Source of the DNA: Actinomycetales bacterium
GTDB lineage: Bacteria > Actinomycetota > Actinomycetes > Actinomycetales > Microbacteriaceae
DNA length: 46,212 nt
Direction of reading: 5' to 3'
NCBI GenBank assembly: GCA_015655445.1
Contig: JAATFA010000131.1
Span: 1 to 46,212, forward strand
The translations under genes and the position numbers were made by a program. Under the pieces are notes generated by a model. The model had not been told where the DNA came from and did not search any database. It saw nothing but the letters and a program-made list of their open reading frames with translations. Of this stretch, positions 33,019 to 41,277 are shown piece by piece. Every line of letters starts with the position of its first letter. Positions within the stretch are counted from its first letter, which is position 1.

Positions 33019-33669
33019 TCAGTCGGCGAGCTCGCGCTCGAGGAACGCCGTCGTGCGCGCGAAGGCGAGCGCTGCGGCGCGTGCGTCGAACGCGGCGGGC
33101 ACGATCGCGTTCGCGAAGGAGTGGCGCGTGCCGAGGTACTCGTGGGCGCTCACGGGCGTGCCGTGATCCTTGAGGCGGGAGAGGAACTGCTCGGGCTCGC
33201 TCCCGGCCTCCCAGTCGTCGTGCTCGGCGAAGTGGAGCAGCACGGGGCACAGGAGGACGTTGTGATCCTCGGCGAGCGTCGCGTAGTAGGCGACGACCGC
33301 GTCGGCTGAGCCGCGCGCGGCGGCCTCGAGGCTCAGCGAGCCGCCCATCGAGAAGCCGACGAGCGCGCAGCGCCGCGAGCCCTCGCGCCGCGCGGCGGCG
33401 ATGCACTCGTCGAGGGCGGCGAGGGCGCGGTCGACGGCGAGCTGGCCGACGAGGCGCTCGGCCGTGCTCGCGTCGGTCGTCGCGACGCCGTCGTAGAGGT
33501 CGGGGAGCGCGACGCGGAAACCGTGCTCGGCGACGCTCTGCGCGTAGTGCTCGATGGGGCTCAGGCGTCCGTACCAGTCGTGGAGCACGACGACGAGCGG
33601 GGCGCCGGCGGTCCCGTACCACAGCGGCACCCCGGGCGAGGAGACCGGAACGAGCTTCTCGTCATCCAT
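33019..33669 (-). CDS. Dienelactone hydrolase family protein
   Basis: A 216-residue alpha/beta hydrolase of the dienelactone hydrolase type. The early strand VVVLHDWYG is followed by the nucleophile motif GFSMGG near residue 106, where classical DLH has Cys, so this is the serine variant. A later HFAEHDDW carries the Asp, and GTRHSF near 182 the catalytic His. It hydrolyses an ester or lactone of unknown identity. The ATG at 33669 follows GGGAG. A TACAGT box at about 33747-33752 on the minus strand may be its -10 element. The 237-base spacer to the next gene shows nothing else. Confidence 0.85.
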   Translation of the reverse strand: MDDEKLVPVSSPGVPLWYGTAGAPLVVVLHDWYGRLSPIEHYAQSVAEHGFRVALPDLYDGVATTDASTAERLVGQLAVDRALAALDECIAAARREGSRRCALVGFSMGGSLSLEAAARGSADAVVAYYATLAEDHNVLLCPVLLHFAEHDDWEAGSEPEQFLSRLKDHGTPVSAHEYLGTRHSFANAIVPAAFDARAAALAFARTTAFLERELAD

Positions 33670-33906
33670 GCGGACCACTCCCGTAGTGCCGTCCGTGCCG
33701 TGGGGCACGCGTCGCACGGCCGCGTCGGTCGCGCGTGACGCGCACACTGTAGCGCGCGTCCCTGGGCGGCAGGAAGGGCTCATGCGGCGCGGCGGCGCCC
33801 CGGCTCAGCCGCCCGCGGCCGTCAGGCGCGACGCGGGGGCTCGGGCGATGCCGACCATCTCCGCATCTGACGGTCCTGCTCCTCGTGGCGGCGTTCGCCG
33901 CGTCGC

Positions 33907-34659
33907 TCAGCCGCGTTGGCCGGCGGACCAGCCCGCGTCGATCTTGTGCTCGGCGCCGGTGATGTAGGAGGAGGCGTCCGAGGCGAGGAACACGACGAGC
34001 TTCGACACCTCTTCCGGCTTGCCGTAGCGGTCGAGGAAGGCGAGCGGGAAGCTCCCGGGGTCGTCGCCGAGCGTCGCGGTGGCCATCGGGGTCAGGATCG
34101 CGCCGGGGTGGACGGAGTTCACGCGGATGCCCTGGGGACCGTATTCGCGCGCGACGGCCTTCGTCATGCCGCGGACCGCGAACTTGGTCGTCGGGTAGGC
34201 GAGGTTCGGGACCCCCTGGTTGACCATGATGCCGGCCAGGGAGGAGATGTTCACGATGGATCCGCCGCCCGCGCGCAGCATGGAGGGGATGACCGTCTTC
34301 ATGCCGTAGAACTGCGAGTGCTGGTTCACGCCGACGACTCGCAGATAGTCCTCCTCGGAGAGGTCCACGATGTTCGCCGGCGGCCCGACGATGCCCGCGT
34401 TGTTCACGAGCACGGTGATCTCGCCGAACGCGGCGACGGTCTCGTCCACCACACGCTGCCAGTCGGCGAGGCTCGAGACGTCGTGCCGGCTGGCCACGAC
34501 GTCGTCGCCGAGCTCGGCCGCAAGCCGCACGACGCCCTCCTCCACGACATCGGTCGCCATGACCTTCGCGCCCTCGGCGGCAAGCGCGCGGACGTGGGAC
34601 TCCCCCATCCCCTGAGCGGCACCCGTGACGAGGGCGACCTTTCCATCCAGCTGACCCAT
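33907..34659 (-). CDS. SDR oxidoreductase (hydroxysteroid/FabG-like)
   Basis: A 250-residue classical SDR. It has TGAAQGMGESHVRAL for cofactor binding, with an Asp after the second strand (MATDV) favouring NAD, NNAGIVG near residue 88, IVNISSLAG with the catalytic Ser near 139, and YPTTK near 155. The overall look is close to 3-alpha/20-beta-hydroxysteroid dehydrogenase-like enzymes, but the substrate is not provable. AAGGAA precedes the ATG. It is divergent from a TetR gene, and a clear palindromic operator lies between them, so it is the likely target of that repressor. Confidence 0.9.
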   Translation of the reverse strand: MGQLDGKVALVTGAAQGMGESHVRALAAEGAKVMATDVVEEGVVRLAAELGDDVVASRHDVSSLADWQRVVDETVAAFGEITVLVNNAGIVGPPANIVDLSEEDYLRVVGVNQHSQFYGMKTVIPSMLRAGGGSIVNISSLAGIMVNQGVPNLAYPTTKFAVRGMTKAVAREYGPQGIRVNSVHPGAILTPMATATLGDDPGSFPLAFLDRYGKPEEVSKLVVFLASDASSYITGAEHKIDAGWSAGQRG

Positions 34660-34801
34660 GTGGATCGTTCCTTTCCCTGTGGGGGCGTCGACGCCGGTCG
34701 GCGCGCGCCGTTGCGGATCCGCCGCGGAGGGCCGTCCGGCTCCGTCCGATGGGGAGGGCCGGATGCGGCATCCGGTGCGGCGGGCACCACTCTACGCCGG
34801 A

Positions 34802-34825
34802 TGGCACAAAGTGCCAGATCTGGCA
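34802..34825. promoter_or_regulatory. Overlapping palindromic operator between SDR and TetR genes
   Basis: Two palindromes share one half-site. TGGCAC-AAA-GTGCCA occupies 34802-34816, and the perfect 14-mer TGCCAGATCTGGCA occupies 34812-34825. This gives three TGCC/GGCA half-sites in tandem. They lie just upstream of the tetR -10 box (34833) and between the divergent genes, as expected for a TetR-family operator. Confidence 0.75.
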
Positions 34826-34832
34826 GGATCGG

Positions 34833-34838
34833 TAGGGT
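34833..34838 (+). promoter_or_regulatory. -10 box for a leaderless tetR transcript
   Basis: TAGGGT is followed by six bases and the ATG at 34845. The palindromic operator lies directly upstream, covering the -35 region. Confidence 0.6.
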
Positions 34839-34844
34839 TCAGGA

Positions 34845-35492
34845 ATGGGACGGCTCCAGGACGAACGCCAGCTGGCGGCGGCCGAGCGCTGCGTCGAGGC
34901 GATCCTGGCCGCGGGCACGACCCGCCTCGGCGTCGAGGAGCTCCGCGCCGCGGCAGGGGTCTCGAAGCGGACGTTCCACCGCTACTTCCCCTACAAGGCC
35001 CAGGCGATCCGCCCCTACTACGCCGCGATGACGGCCGCGCTCGAGGAGCTCGTGGCCGCCGACCGCCTGCCGACCGTCCAAGCCTGGACGGATGCGTGGG
35101 CAGAAGTGGTCCTCGGGGAGGAGCCGGCTCGCCGTCTCGAGCTGTTCCGCCTCATCCGTTCGGATCCGGAGTTCTGGTCGGTGTTCCTCGAGGTCATCGA
35201 GGACAGCGAGCGGACGTTCGCGGCGGCGCTCCGTTCGCGTCCGGGCGGGCCCGGCATCCCAGTGAGCACGGAGATCGACGCCGACGTCGTGGCGGTGGGC
35301 ATCGCCGCGTCATCCCGCCTGGCTCTTCACGCGGCCGTCGACCGCGGCGCGGATCCCGTCGCGGCGTTCGCCGCCTACTTGCGCGCCTTCGCGCCGTCGA
35401 TGGGCTCAGCCACCGAGCACCCCACGCGGCACCGTCGGATGTGGAAGGCCGTTCCGCCGCGCTGCGGCGAGCAGCAGCTTCGTGGTGGATAG
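34845..35492 (+). CDS. TetR-family regulator beside the SDR gene
   Basis: A 215-residue repressor. The N-terminal helix-turn-helix (about residues 15-60) reads LGVEELRAAAGVSKRTFHRYFPYKAQ. The rest is a helical ligand-binding domain. It ends six bases before the 3' CCA of tRNA-Gly on the other strand. The operator at 34802-34825 in its own promoter region suggests autoregulation together with control of the divergent SDR gene. The ligand is unknown and is plausibly the SDR substrate. Confidence 0.88.
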   Translation: MGRLQDERQLAAAERCVEAILAAGTTRLGVEELRAAAGVSKRTFHRYFPYKAQAIRPYYAAMTAALEELVAADRLPTVQAWTDAWAEVVLGEEPARRLELFRLIRSDPEFWSVFLEVIEDSERTFAAALRSRPGGPGIPVSTEIDADVVAVGIAASSRLALHAAVDRGADPVAAFAAYLRAFAPSMGSATEHPTRHRRMWKAVPPRCGEQQLRGG

Positions 35493-35497
35493 GGACG

Positions 35498-35571
35498 TGG
35501 AGGGGACGACGGGAATCGAACCCGCGTTGGCTGCTTGGGAAGCAGCCGTCCTACCATTGAACGACGTCCCC
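35498..35571 (-). tRNA. tRNA-Gly (anticodon CCC)
   Basis: The minus strand folds as a complete cloverleaf. The acceptor stem GGGGACG (35565-35571) pairs with CGTCCCC, followed by discriminator T and an encoded CCA (35498-35500). The anticodon arm is GCTGC-TTCCCAA-GCAGC, placing CCC in the anticodon. The T arm contains GGTTCGATTCC. A TAGGCT at 35588-35593 (minus) is a possible -10 box. Confidence 0.95.
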
Positions 35572-35807
35572 GAGTAGGTGTTCCCCAAGCCTAGCGGACG
35601 GCAGTTCGCCTCTGGGCCAGATTGCCACGACTGCGAGCCGCGGCGCTCGAGCGAGCGGAGCAGCGCGCGGAGCGACCTGCCTTCGACGACCTTCTCCTCC
35701 GCGCCGGTGCGGCGCCCGGTGGTCGTTGAGAGGGCGGTCCCCTCGACCGTGGTCCGAGCCGGTCGACCGGGGGACGGGTGGCCACCACGCTCGGGCGCGA
35801 CTGCTTG

Positions 35808-35813
35808 TAGTCT
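35808..35813 (+). promoter_or_regulatory. -10 box for a leaderless dcd transcript
   Basis: TAGTCT lies seven bases before the ATG at 35821, with no ribosome-binding sequence between. The 249 bases from the tRNA to this gene show nothing else recognisable. Confidence 0.55.
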
Positions 35814-35820
35814 CGATCGC

Positions 35821-36435
35821 ATGCTCCTCAGCGACCGGGACATCCGCGCCGAGCTGGAGGCCGGACGCGTCAGTCTCGACCCGCTCGACCTGGGGATGGT
35901 GCAGCCGTCGAGCATCGACGTGCGGCTCGACCGGTTCTTCCGCCTGTTCGACAATCACAAGTACCCGTTCATCGACCCCGCCGTCGACCAGCCGGAGCTC
36001 ACGCGCCTCGTCGAGACGAAGGGCGACGACCCGCTCATCCTGCACCCCGGCGAGTTCGTGCTCGGCTCGACGTACGAGCTCGTCACCCTTCCCGACGACA
36101 TCGCCGCGCGCCTCGAGGGCAAGAGCTCGCTCGGGCGCCTCGGCCTGCTGACGCACTCCACCGCGGGGTTCATCGACCCCGGCTTCTCCGGCCACGTGAC
36201 GCTCGAGCTGAGCAACGTCGCGACGCTGCCGATCAAGCTCTGGCCGGGCATGAAGATCGGCCAGCTGTGCTTCTTCCGCCTCACCTCTCCCGCCGAGGAC
36301 CCGTACGGCTCGAGCCGCTACGGATCGCGCTACCAGGGCCAGCGTGGACCGACGGCGTCCCGCTCGTGGCAGAACTTCCACCGCACCGACACGCTCGCGC
36401 ATCCCTCGGCTGGCGCCGCTCCCGCCGCCGACTGA
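35821..36435 (+). CDS. dcd: dCTP deaminase, actinobacterial type
   Basis: A 204-residue trimeric nucleotide enzyme that deaminates dCTP. The actinobacterial form usually also hydrolyses the product to dUMP. It starts at [12 protein letters not shown] as this family does. The substrate-binding block [20 protein letters not shown] near residues 100-120 contains the Ser, Arg and catalytic Glu region (LEGKSS, then HVTLELSN). [17 protein letters not shown] near 170-190 is the C-terminal lid. A TAGTCT box seven bases upstream supports the start. The last 15 residues are Ala/Pro rich and likely disordered. Confidence 0.93.
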   Translation: MLLSDRDIRAELEAGRVSLDPLDLGMVQPSSIDVRLDRFFRLFDNHKYPFIDPAVDQPELTRLVETKGDDPLILHPGEFVLGSTYELVTLPDDIAARLEGKSSLGRLGLLTHSTAGFIDPGFSGHVTLELSNVATLPIKLWPGMKIGQLCFFRLTSPAEDPYGSSRYGSRYQGQRGPTASRSWQNFHRTDTLAHPSAGAAPAAD

Positions 36436-36525
36436 TCGCCGCCGGCTCGACGGTGACGCGAGGGCGTCCTGCCGCTGCCGCGCCGGACGCGGCCGGTCGA
36501 TCCGCTCCCGCGCGCGGTCTCACGC

Positions 36526-36566
36526 TTGTACACCCCATGGGAATCCCTTAGTTTTGTCCCCATGGG
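36526..36566 (+). promoter_or_regulatory. Promoter of the ABC exporter operon with twin CCCATGGG palindromes
   Basis: TTGTAC (36526-36531) and TAGTTT (36549-36554) are 17 bases apart. CCCATGGG occurs twice as a perfect 8-bp palindrome, in the spacer (36534-36541) and at the expected transcription start (36559-36566), exactly 25 bp apart. CATGGGG appears again at 36580-36586. The paired placement suggests a repressor site. Confidence 0.6.
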
Positions 36567-36601
36567 AACGACGAAATCTCATGGGGAGGAGGGGGCCCTT
36601 C

Positions 36602-37414
36602 GTGCATGAGAGGTCGACGTTCTCCCTGGAGGTGCGACGCGCCTTCGGGCCCGCCGTCGTCATCGCGATCCTCCTCGTGGCATGCGTGCCGGTCGCGACC
36701 GCACTCGGCGAGCACTCCGGCAACGCGTTCCGCGACCATCTGGACGTGTACGCGCTCGCGATGTCCTCGCCGTTGCTCTTCGCCGTGCCGCTTATCGCGG
36801 TGCTCGTGACCGGTCCGGGCCTCGCGCAGGAGATCGGGCATCGGTACATCACGAACAAGCGCACGAGGCTTCGGATCGCCCGCTACCTCGGAGCGCGCTA
36901 CGGCGCCGCGGCCGTCGTCGGCTTCGCGGCGCTCTTCCTCTATGCCCTCGTGCCCTTCGTCGTGGCGTTCTACATGTGGCCGGCGATGGGCGACCCCGGC
37001 GTGGACCCGTCGCTGTACCACCTCACCCCCTCCTCAGCCGCACGTGACAGCTATCACCGGTTCAGCTACACGGCGATGCTGCAGGCCGGCACCATCGCGT
37101 TCGGGCTCGGCTACTCGGCATGGCTGGGTCTCTGCGGCGCGGTGTATGCGTGCGCGGGCACGGCGGCACTGCTCCTGGTCAAGAACCGCGTCCTAGCCCT
37201 GGCGATCCCCTTCATCGTCTTCTTCGCTCAGACGGTACTCGCGGCCCTGCTCGGGATGCCGCAGCTCGGCCTCGCCTATTCGGCGATCCCCTTCGGCCTG
37301 TCACCGTCACCGGCGCTGGTCGCAGCTGCGCCCACCGTGCTCCTCGCCGTCGTGGTCGCGATCGTCGCGTGGCGCACGGTGCGCCGGGCGGATGACCTGG
37401 AGCTGCTGACGTGA
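36602..37414 (+). CDS. Probable ABC exporter membrane subunit 1
   Basis: A 270-residue protein with about six transmembrane helices (near residues 16-35, 48-68, 100-125, 160-190, 195-220 and 235-255). The first loop (EIGHRYITNKRTRLRI) resembles the ABC-2 permease layout, but no named family is recognised. The GTG at 36602 is chosen because GGGGAGGAGGGGG lies upstream; the ATG at 36581 overlaps that ribosome site. Its TGA overlaps the start of the next membrane gene (GTGA), and an ABC ATPase gene follows, so it is inferred to be one half of an export channel. The substrate is unknown. Confidence 0.75.
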   Translation: MHERSTFSLEVRRAFGPAVVIAILLVACVPVATALGEHSGNAFRDHLDVYALAMSSPLLFAVPLIAVLVTGPGLAQEIGHRYITNKRTRLRIARYLGARYGAAAVVGFAALFLYALVPFVVAFYMWPAMGDPGVDPSLYHLTPSSAARDSYHRFSYTAMLQAGTIAFGLGYSAWLGLCGAVYACAGTAALLLVKNRVLALAIPFIVFFAQTVLAALLGMPQLGLAYSAIPFGLSPSPALVAAAPTVLLAVVVAIVAWRTVRRADDLELLT

Positions 37415-38853
37415 CAGCGCTCTACGAGCGACTCACGGCGCCCGTCTCGCTGCTCGTGGTGTTCCTCGCCGCGTGCTATGGCTTCTACAACCGGTGGACG
37501 ATCTCCGTCCCTCCGGGCGGCGGCGGTCCATCGAGCGACGACCTCCTGCTCAATGACGTCGCGAGCCCGCAGTTCTTCACATACGCAGCGCTCACGACCT
37601 GGCTCCTCTGCGCGATCGTGCGCAGCGGCCGCGACGGGTCCGCGGAGCACCTGATCCGCCACGGCTCCTATCGCCGGACGGCGACCGTCGCGTGCGTGCG
37701 CGGCCTGTCGTGGACGGCGCCGGTGGGGGCGGTCACGGTGCTCTGCTGGTACCTCACCGCGCTCGGGCTGCCGACGAGCGCGCCCGCGCCGTGGCGGAGT
37801 GCGCGGGCTGCCGTCCTGGACCGCGCGCATGTGCCGCTTCCGGTGGCGATCGCGGGGGCGTTCGTCCTGGGTCTGGCCACACTCGCGGTGATCCATTACC
37901 TCGTCGTGTCGACACGTCTTCTGCTCGACAGGGCGTCGGTGGGCGTGATCGTCCCCTCCGTCGTGTGGGTCTGGTTCGCGGCGTCCACCGCGGGACTGCT
38001 CCCCGGCGACTCGGTCCTCTCGAGCGCCGCCCTGGTGGACGTCGCCGCCGTCGTCGAGCATCCAGCGACCGCCGTGGCGGCGTGGGTCATCGTCGCGATC
38101 CTCTGCGCGCTGCTCGGGGGCGCCCTCGTCGTCGCGGACCGCCTCCACCGCGGCGCCTCGTTCTCGTGGACGCCGCGCCGCGTGTTCCAGTCGGCGGTGG
38201 TGCTGTGCGTCGTCCTTGGAGTCCTCGGTGCGCCCCCCGCCCGGGACCCGGTCGAAAGGGCGTCGTTCGTGCTCGCCGGCAACGGGACCGCGCTGCAGGT
38301 GCTCGTCGTGGTGCTCATTATGGTCGGCTACGCGTTCGTGTTCGAGCTCGAGCTCGCGGAGTTGCGGCGCGGCGTGCTCCTCCAGCAGCTCCTCCGATAC
38401 GGCTCGCAAGCGCGGTGGGGGGTCCGGCTGCTTGCTCGCGAGCTCACGTCGGCCACGAGGTTCCTGGTCGTCGTGCTCGCCGTCGCCCTCACCGCGAGCC
38501 TCCTGAGCGGTGCGCCGCCCGTGGTTGTTCCCGCCGGCGGGTCGCTCCTGCGCGCCTACCACTTTCTCGTCGACGGGGTGCTCCAGCTGCACGTCTACAC
38601 CGCGCTAGTCTTCCTCGCGAGCTGGATGACGGGCCGGGCGACCGCGGGCCTGGTCGTCGTGGGGGCGCTCGTGGTCCTCGGGATCGCCGTGCCGGGCACC
38701 GCTCCGTGGCTGCCGGTGCAGCTCTCCGGGATATGGATCGTGCACGAGGGATGGTCGGGCGTGCTGCACGCGACGCTCACCCTTGCCCTCACGCTCGCGC
38801 TCCTGCTCGCGGGCGTCCTTCTCGTCTTCCGTCTGCGTCGACCCGTGGGGTAA
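37411..38853 (+). CDS. Probable ABC exporter membrane subunit 2
   Basis: A 480-residue polytopic protein with about 11-12 hydrophobic segments spread evenly along its length. I do not recognise a family. The first segment starts at residue 11. A loop, SGRDGSAEHLIRHGSYRRTATVACVRGLSW, near residues 70-100 resembles the cytoplasmic coupling loop of ABC-2 permeases, and a second similar loop, ELRRGVLLQQLLRYGSQARW, lies near 315. This might indicate two fused permease-like halves. The GTG overlaps the stop of the preceding gene. It is placed between a smaller membrane protein and the ATPase. Confidence 0.72.
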   Translation: MTALYERLTAPVSLLVVFLAACYGFYNRWTISVPPGGGGPSSDDLLLNDVASPQFFTYAALTTWLLCAIVRSGRDGSAEHLIRHGSYRRTATVACVRGLSWTAPVGAVTVLCWYLTALGLPTSAPAPWRSARAAVLDRAHVPLPVAIAGAFVLGLATLAVIHYLVVSTRLLLDRASVGVIVPSVVWVWFAASTAGLLPGDSVLSSAALVDVAAVVEHPATAVAAWVIVAILCALLGGALVVADRLHRGASFSWTPRRVFQSAVVLCVVLGVLGAPPARDPVERASFVLAGNGTALQVLVVVLIMVGYAFVFELELAELRRGVLLQQLLRYGSQARWGVRLLARELTSATRFLVVVLAVALTASLLSGAPPVVVPAGGSLLRAYHFLVDGVLQLHVYTALVFLASWMTGRATAGLVVVGALVVLGIAVPGTAPWLPVQLSGIWIVHEGWSGVLHATLTLALTLALLLAGVLLVFRLRRPVG

Positions 38854-38888
38854 AGCGCCCCGCTCCGCACAACGCCTCAGGAGGGACC

Positions 38889-39536
38889 ATCGCCACCGCC
38901 GCCATCACGCTGCACGACGTGAGCAAGCGCTATCACGGGAACGTCCTGTTCAGTGACGTCTCGGCGACGATCGAGCGGGGCGGCACGTACGGGCTCGTGG
39001 GCCCGAACGGGTCCGGGAAGTCCGTCCTGTTCAAGATCATCTGCGGGTTCACCCGCCCGGACTCCGGCACGGTCGCGATCGATCCCGAGTTCCTCTCCCG
39101 CGACCGGACCTTTCCCGACCGCTTCGGCGTGGTCATCGACGGGCCGGCGTATCTGCCCTTCAAGAGCGGGCTCGACAACCTCCTTGAGCTCGCCGCGATC
39201 CGCAGGAGGATCGGCCGGGACGAGGTCGCGGCGACCATGAGCGCGTTCGGGCTCGAGCCGCAGTCCAAGCAGCCCGTTCGCCGCTACTCGCTCGGCATGA
39301 AGCAGAAGCTCGCTCTCGCCCAGGCGTTCATGGAGCGGCCCGCCGTGCTCATCCTCGACGAGCCCTTCAACGCCCTCGACCGGGACAGCGTCGACGACCT
39401 GCTCGACAAGCTGCGGGAGCAGCATCGTCGCGGCACCACGATCGTGTTCACGAGCCATGAGCGGCAGCACGTCACGGAGCTCTGCGACCACGTCCTCGAG
39501 ATCGCCGGGGGTTCGATCACGTCGACGGCTCGCTGA
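38889..39536 (+). CDS. ABC transporter ATP-binding protein, apparent ATC start
   Basis: A 215-residue ATPase. Walker A GPNGSGKS is near residue 36, the signature YSLGMKQKLALAQ near 132, Walker B LILDEPFNALD near 153 and the switch His in FTSHERQH near 188. The start is unusual. A perfect AGGAGGG (38879-38885) is followed after three bases by ATC at 38889, exactly where an ATG is expected (reading IATAAITLHDV). No in-frame ATG, GTG or TTG lies between the upstream gene end and the first conserved residues. Either ATC is used, or an ATG has mutated or been misread. It powers the two membrane subunits upstream. Confidence 0.82.
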   Translation: MATAAITLHDVSKRYHGNVLFSDVSATIERGGTYGLVGPNGSGKSVLFKIICGFTRPDSGTVAIDPEFLSRDRTFPDRFGVVIDGPAYLPFKSGLDNLLELAAIRRRIGRDEVAATMSAFGLEPQSKQPVRRYSLGMKQKLALAQAFMERPAVLILDEPFNALDRDSVDDLLDKLREQHRRGTTIVFTSHERQHVTELCDHVLEIAGGSITSTAR

Positions 39537-39621
39537 CGGTCGTCCCCTCGACGAGGATGGAGCAAGCGCCCACGGACGAGGCCCCGTCGGTCGCGCTGCG
39601 CTCGTCAGAAAGGGACATCTC

Positions 39622-40605
39622 GTGAAAGCACTCATCACCGGCGGCGCTGGCTTCCTCGGGTCGCTGCTCGCCGAGCGGCTGCTGTCCGGTCCGCTCCCTG
39701 TGGGGGGCGCTGCGCCGGCCGACGTCTCCGAGCTCGTGCTCCTCGACCTCGTCGAGGCTCCCGACGCGCTCGTCGCGGACCCGCGCGTGCGGATGCTCGC
39801 GGGCGATCTCGCCGGGAGCCTCGACGCCGTCGGGTCCGTGGACCTCATCCTCCACCTCGCCGGCGTCGTGAGCGGCGCGGCGGAGGCGGACTTCGATCTG
39901 GGCATGGCGACCAATCTCGACGGCACGCGCGCGGTGCTCGAGTTCGCGCGTCGGCACGCCGCGCCGCCCGTGCTCCTCTTCACGAGCTCGCTCGCCGTCT
40001 ACGGCAGTGACCCGGCGATCGGCCCGGTCGGCGTCGTGGACGACGACACCCTGCCGCGGCCGCAGTCCAGCTACGGCGCGCAGAAGTTCGCGAGCGAGCA
40101 GCTCGTGGCCGACTACGGTCGCAGGGGCTTCGCCCGCGTCCGCTCGGTGCGGCTCATGACCGTCTCCGTGCGGCCAGGGCGCCCCAACGCCGCCGCGTCG
40201 AGCTTCATGTCGAGCATCATCCGCGAGCCGCTCGCGGGAGAGCGCGCCGTCTGCCCCGTGCTCCCGGACACGGAGATCGCCCTCGCGTCGCCGCGCCGCA
40301 CGATCGAGGGCATCCTGCGCGCGGTCGGCGTCGACGACACGACGTGGGGCAGCCGCACGGCGATGAACCTGCCCGCGCTCACGACGACGCCGCGAGAGAT
40401 GGCGCGCGCCCTCGACGCGGTCGCGGGTGCGGGGCACAGCGACCTCATCGACTGGCGACGCGACCCGGAGGTGGAGGCGATCGTCACGAGCTGGCCGGCC
40501 CGCTTCGTCGCCGAGCGCGCCCGGCGGCTGGGCCTCGAGCCGGACGGGTCGTTCGAGGAGATCGTGCGCGAGTACGTCGCGGATCATGTTCCCGCCCGCC
40601 CATAG
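39622..40605 (+). CDS. NAD-dependent epimerase/dehydratase family, DenD-like
   Basis: A 327-residue extended SDR. The Rossmann motif TGGAGFLG is at residues 6-13, the DLILHLAGVVSG segment is near 74, and the catalytic SYGAQK is near 150. The downstream MTVSVRPGRPNAAASSFMSSIIREPL closely follows D-erythronate dehydrogenase (DenD)-type proteins, which begin four-carbon acid sugar degradation by oxidising the C2 hydroxyl. Companion denA or denB genes are not in this window, so the assignment is moderate. AAAGGGA precedes the GTG. Its 3' end overlaps the convergent idi gene by 22 bases. Confidence 0.75.
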   Translation: MKALITGGAGFLGSLLAERLLSGPLPVGGAAPADVSELVLLDLVEAPDALVADPRVRMLAGDLAGSLDAVGSVDLILHLAGVVSGAAEADFDLGMATNLDGTRAVLEFARRHAAPPVLLFTSSLAVYGSDPAIGPVGVVDDDTLPRPQSSYGAQKFASEQLVADYGRRGFARVRSVRLMTVSVRPGRPNAAASSFMSSIIREPLAGERAVCPVLPDTEIALASPRRTIEGILRAVGVDDTTWGSRTAMNLPALTTTPREMARALDAVAGAGHSDLIDWRRDPEVEAIVTSWPARFVAERARRLGLEPDGSFEEIVREYVADHVPARP

Positions 40606-41138
40606 CTCGGCCAGGCCTCGAGCTGGAGGACGAGCCACGGGCTGAAGGCGAAGGGAGCGGCGGCGACGGCCGTGCGCAGCGCCGCGGGGTCGGCCCATCG
40701 CCACTCCGCGACCTCGTCCGGGTTGGCCGCGACGGGATCGGCGGTCGTCGCCCGGTAGACGGGGCACACCTCGTTCTCGACGATCCCGGACGCGTCGACC
40801 GCTCGGTAGCGGAAGGCGGGCTGCACGAGCTCGAGACCGTCGAGGCGGATGCCGAGCTCGGTGCGTGCGCGGCGGCGCACGGCGCCCTGTGGGTCCTCCC
40901 CGGGCGCGGGATGCCCGCAGAACGAGTTGGACCACACGCCCGGCCAGGTCGCCTTGCCGAGCGCGCGCCGTGCGACGAGCACGCGCCCGTCGTGGTCGAA
41001 GACGTGGCACGAGAAGGCGAGGTGGAGCGGGGTGCGGTCGCTGTGGACCGTGCCCTTCTCGGCGGTCCCGATCGCCGCGCCCGACTCGTCGAGCAGCACG
41101 ACGCGCTCGCGCAAGGCGGGATCGGAGGAGAGGGCCAT
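40584..41138 (-). CDS. idi: Isopentenyl-diphosphate delta-isomerase, type 1
   Basis: A 184-residue Nudix-fold enzyme that interconverts IPP and DMAPP in isoprenoid synthesis. It shows the metal-binding and catalytic blocks: LHLAFSCHVFD near residue 39, the catalytic Cys in WSNSFCGHPAPGE near 70, and the Glu in IVENEVCPVY near 121. Length and order fit bacterial Idi. The ATG at 41138 follows GGAAAGG; a TTAGGCT at about 41190 on the minus strand could be part of its promoter. The tail overlaps the DenD-like gene in antisense. Confidence 0.93.
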   Translation of the reverse strand: MALSSDPALRERVVLLDESGAAIGTAEKGTVHSDRTPLHLAFSCHVFDHDGRVLVARRALGKATWPGVWSNSFCGHPAPGEDPQGAVRRRARTELGIRLDGLELVQPAFRYRAVDASGIVENEVCPVYRATTADPVAANPDEVAEWRWADPAALRTAVAAAPFAFSPWLVLQLEAWPSYGRAGT

Positions 41139-41277
41139 GGCGCCTTTCCGGGGGCGGGACGCGGGGCGGGAGCCCGGCGAGCCTCAGCCTAACCGCGCCC
41201 GCCGGCCTCCCCCTCGGCGTTCAGCGGATGCTGGGGCGCGCGTGCAGAGGGTGCGGGAATACGGGCGGGCGGGCGGG

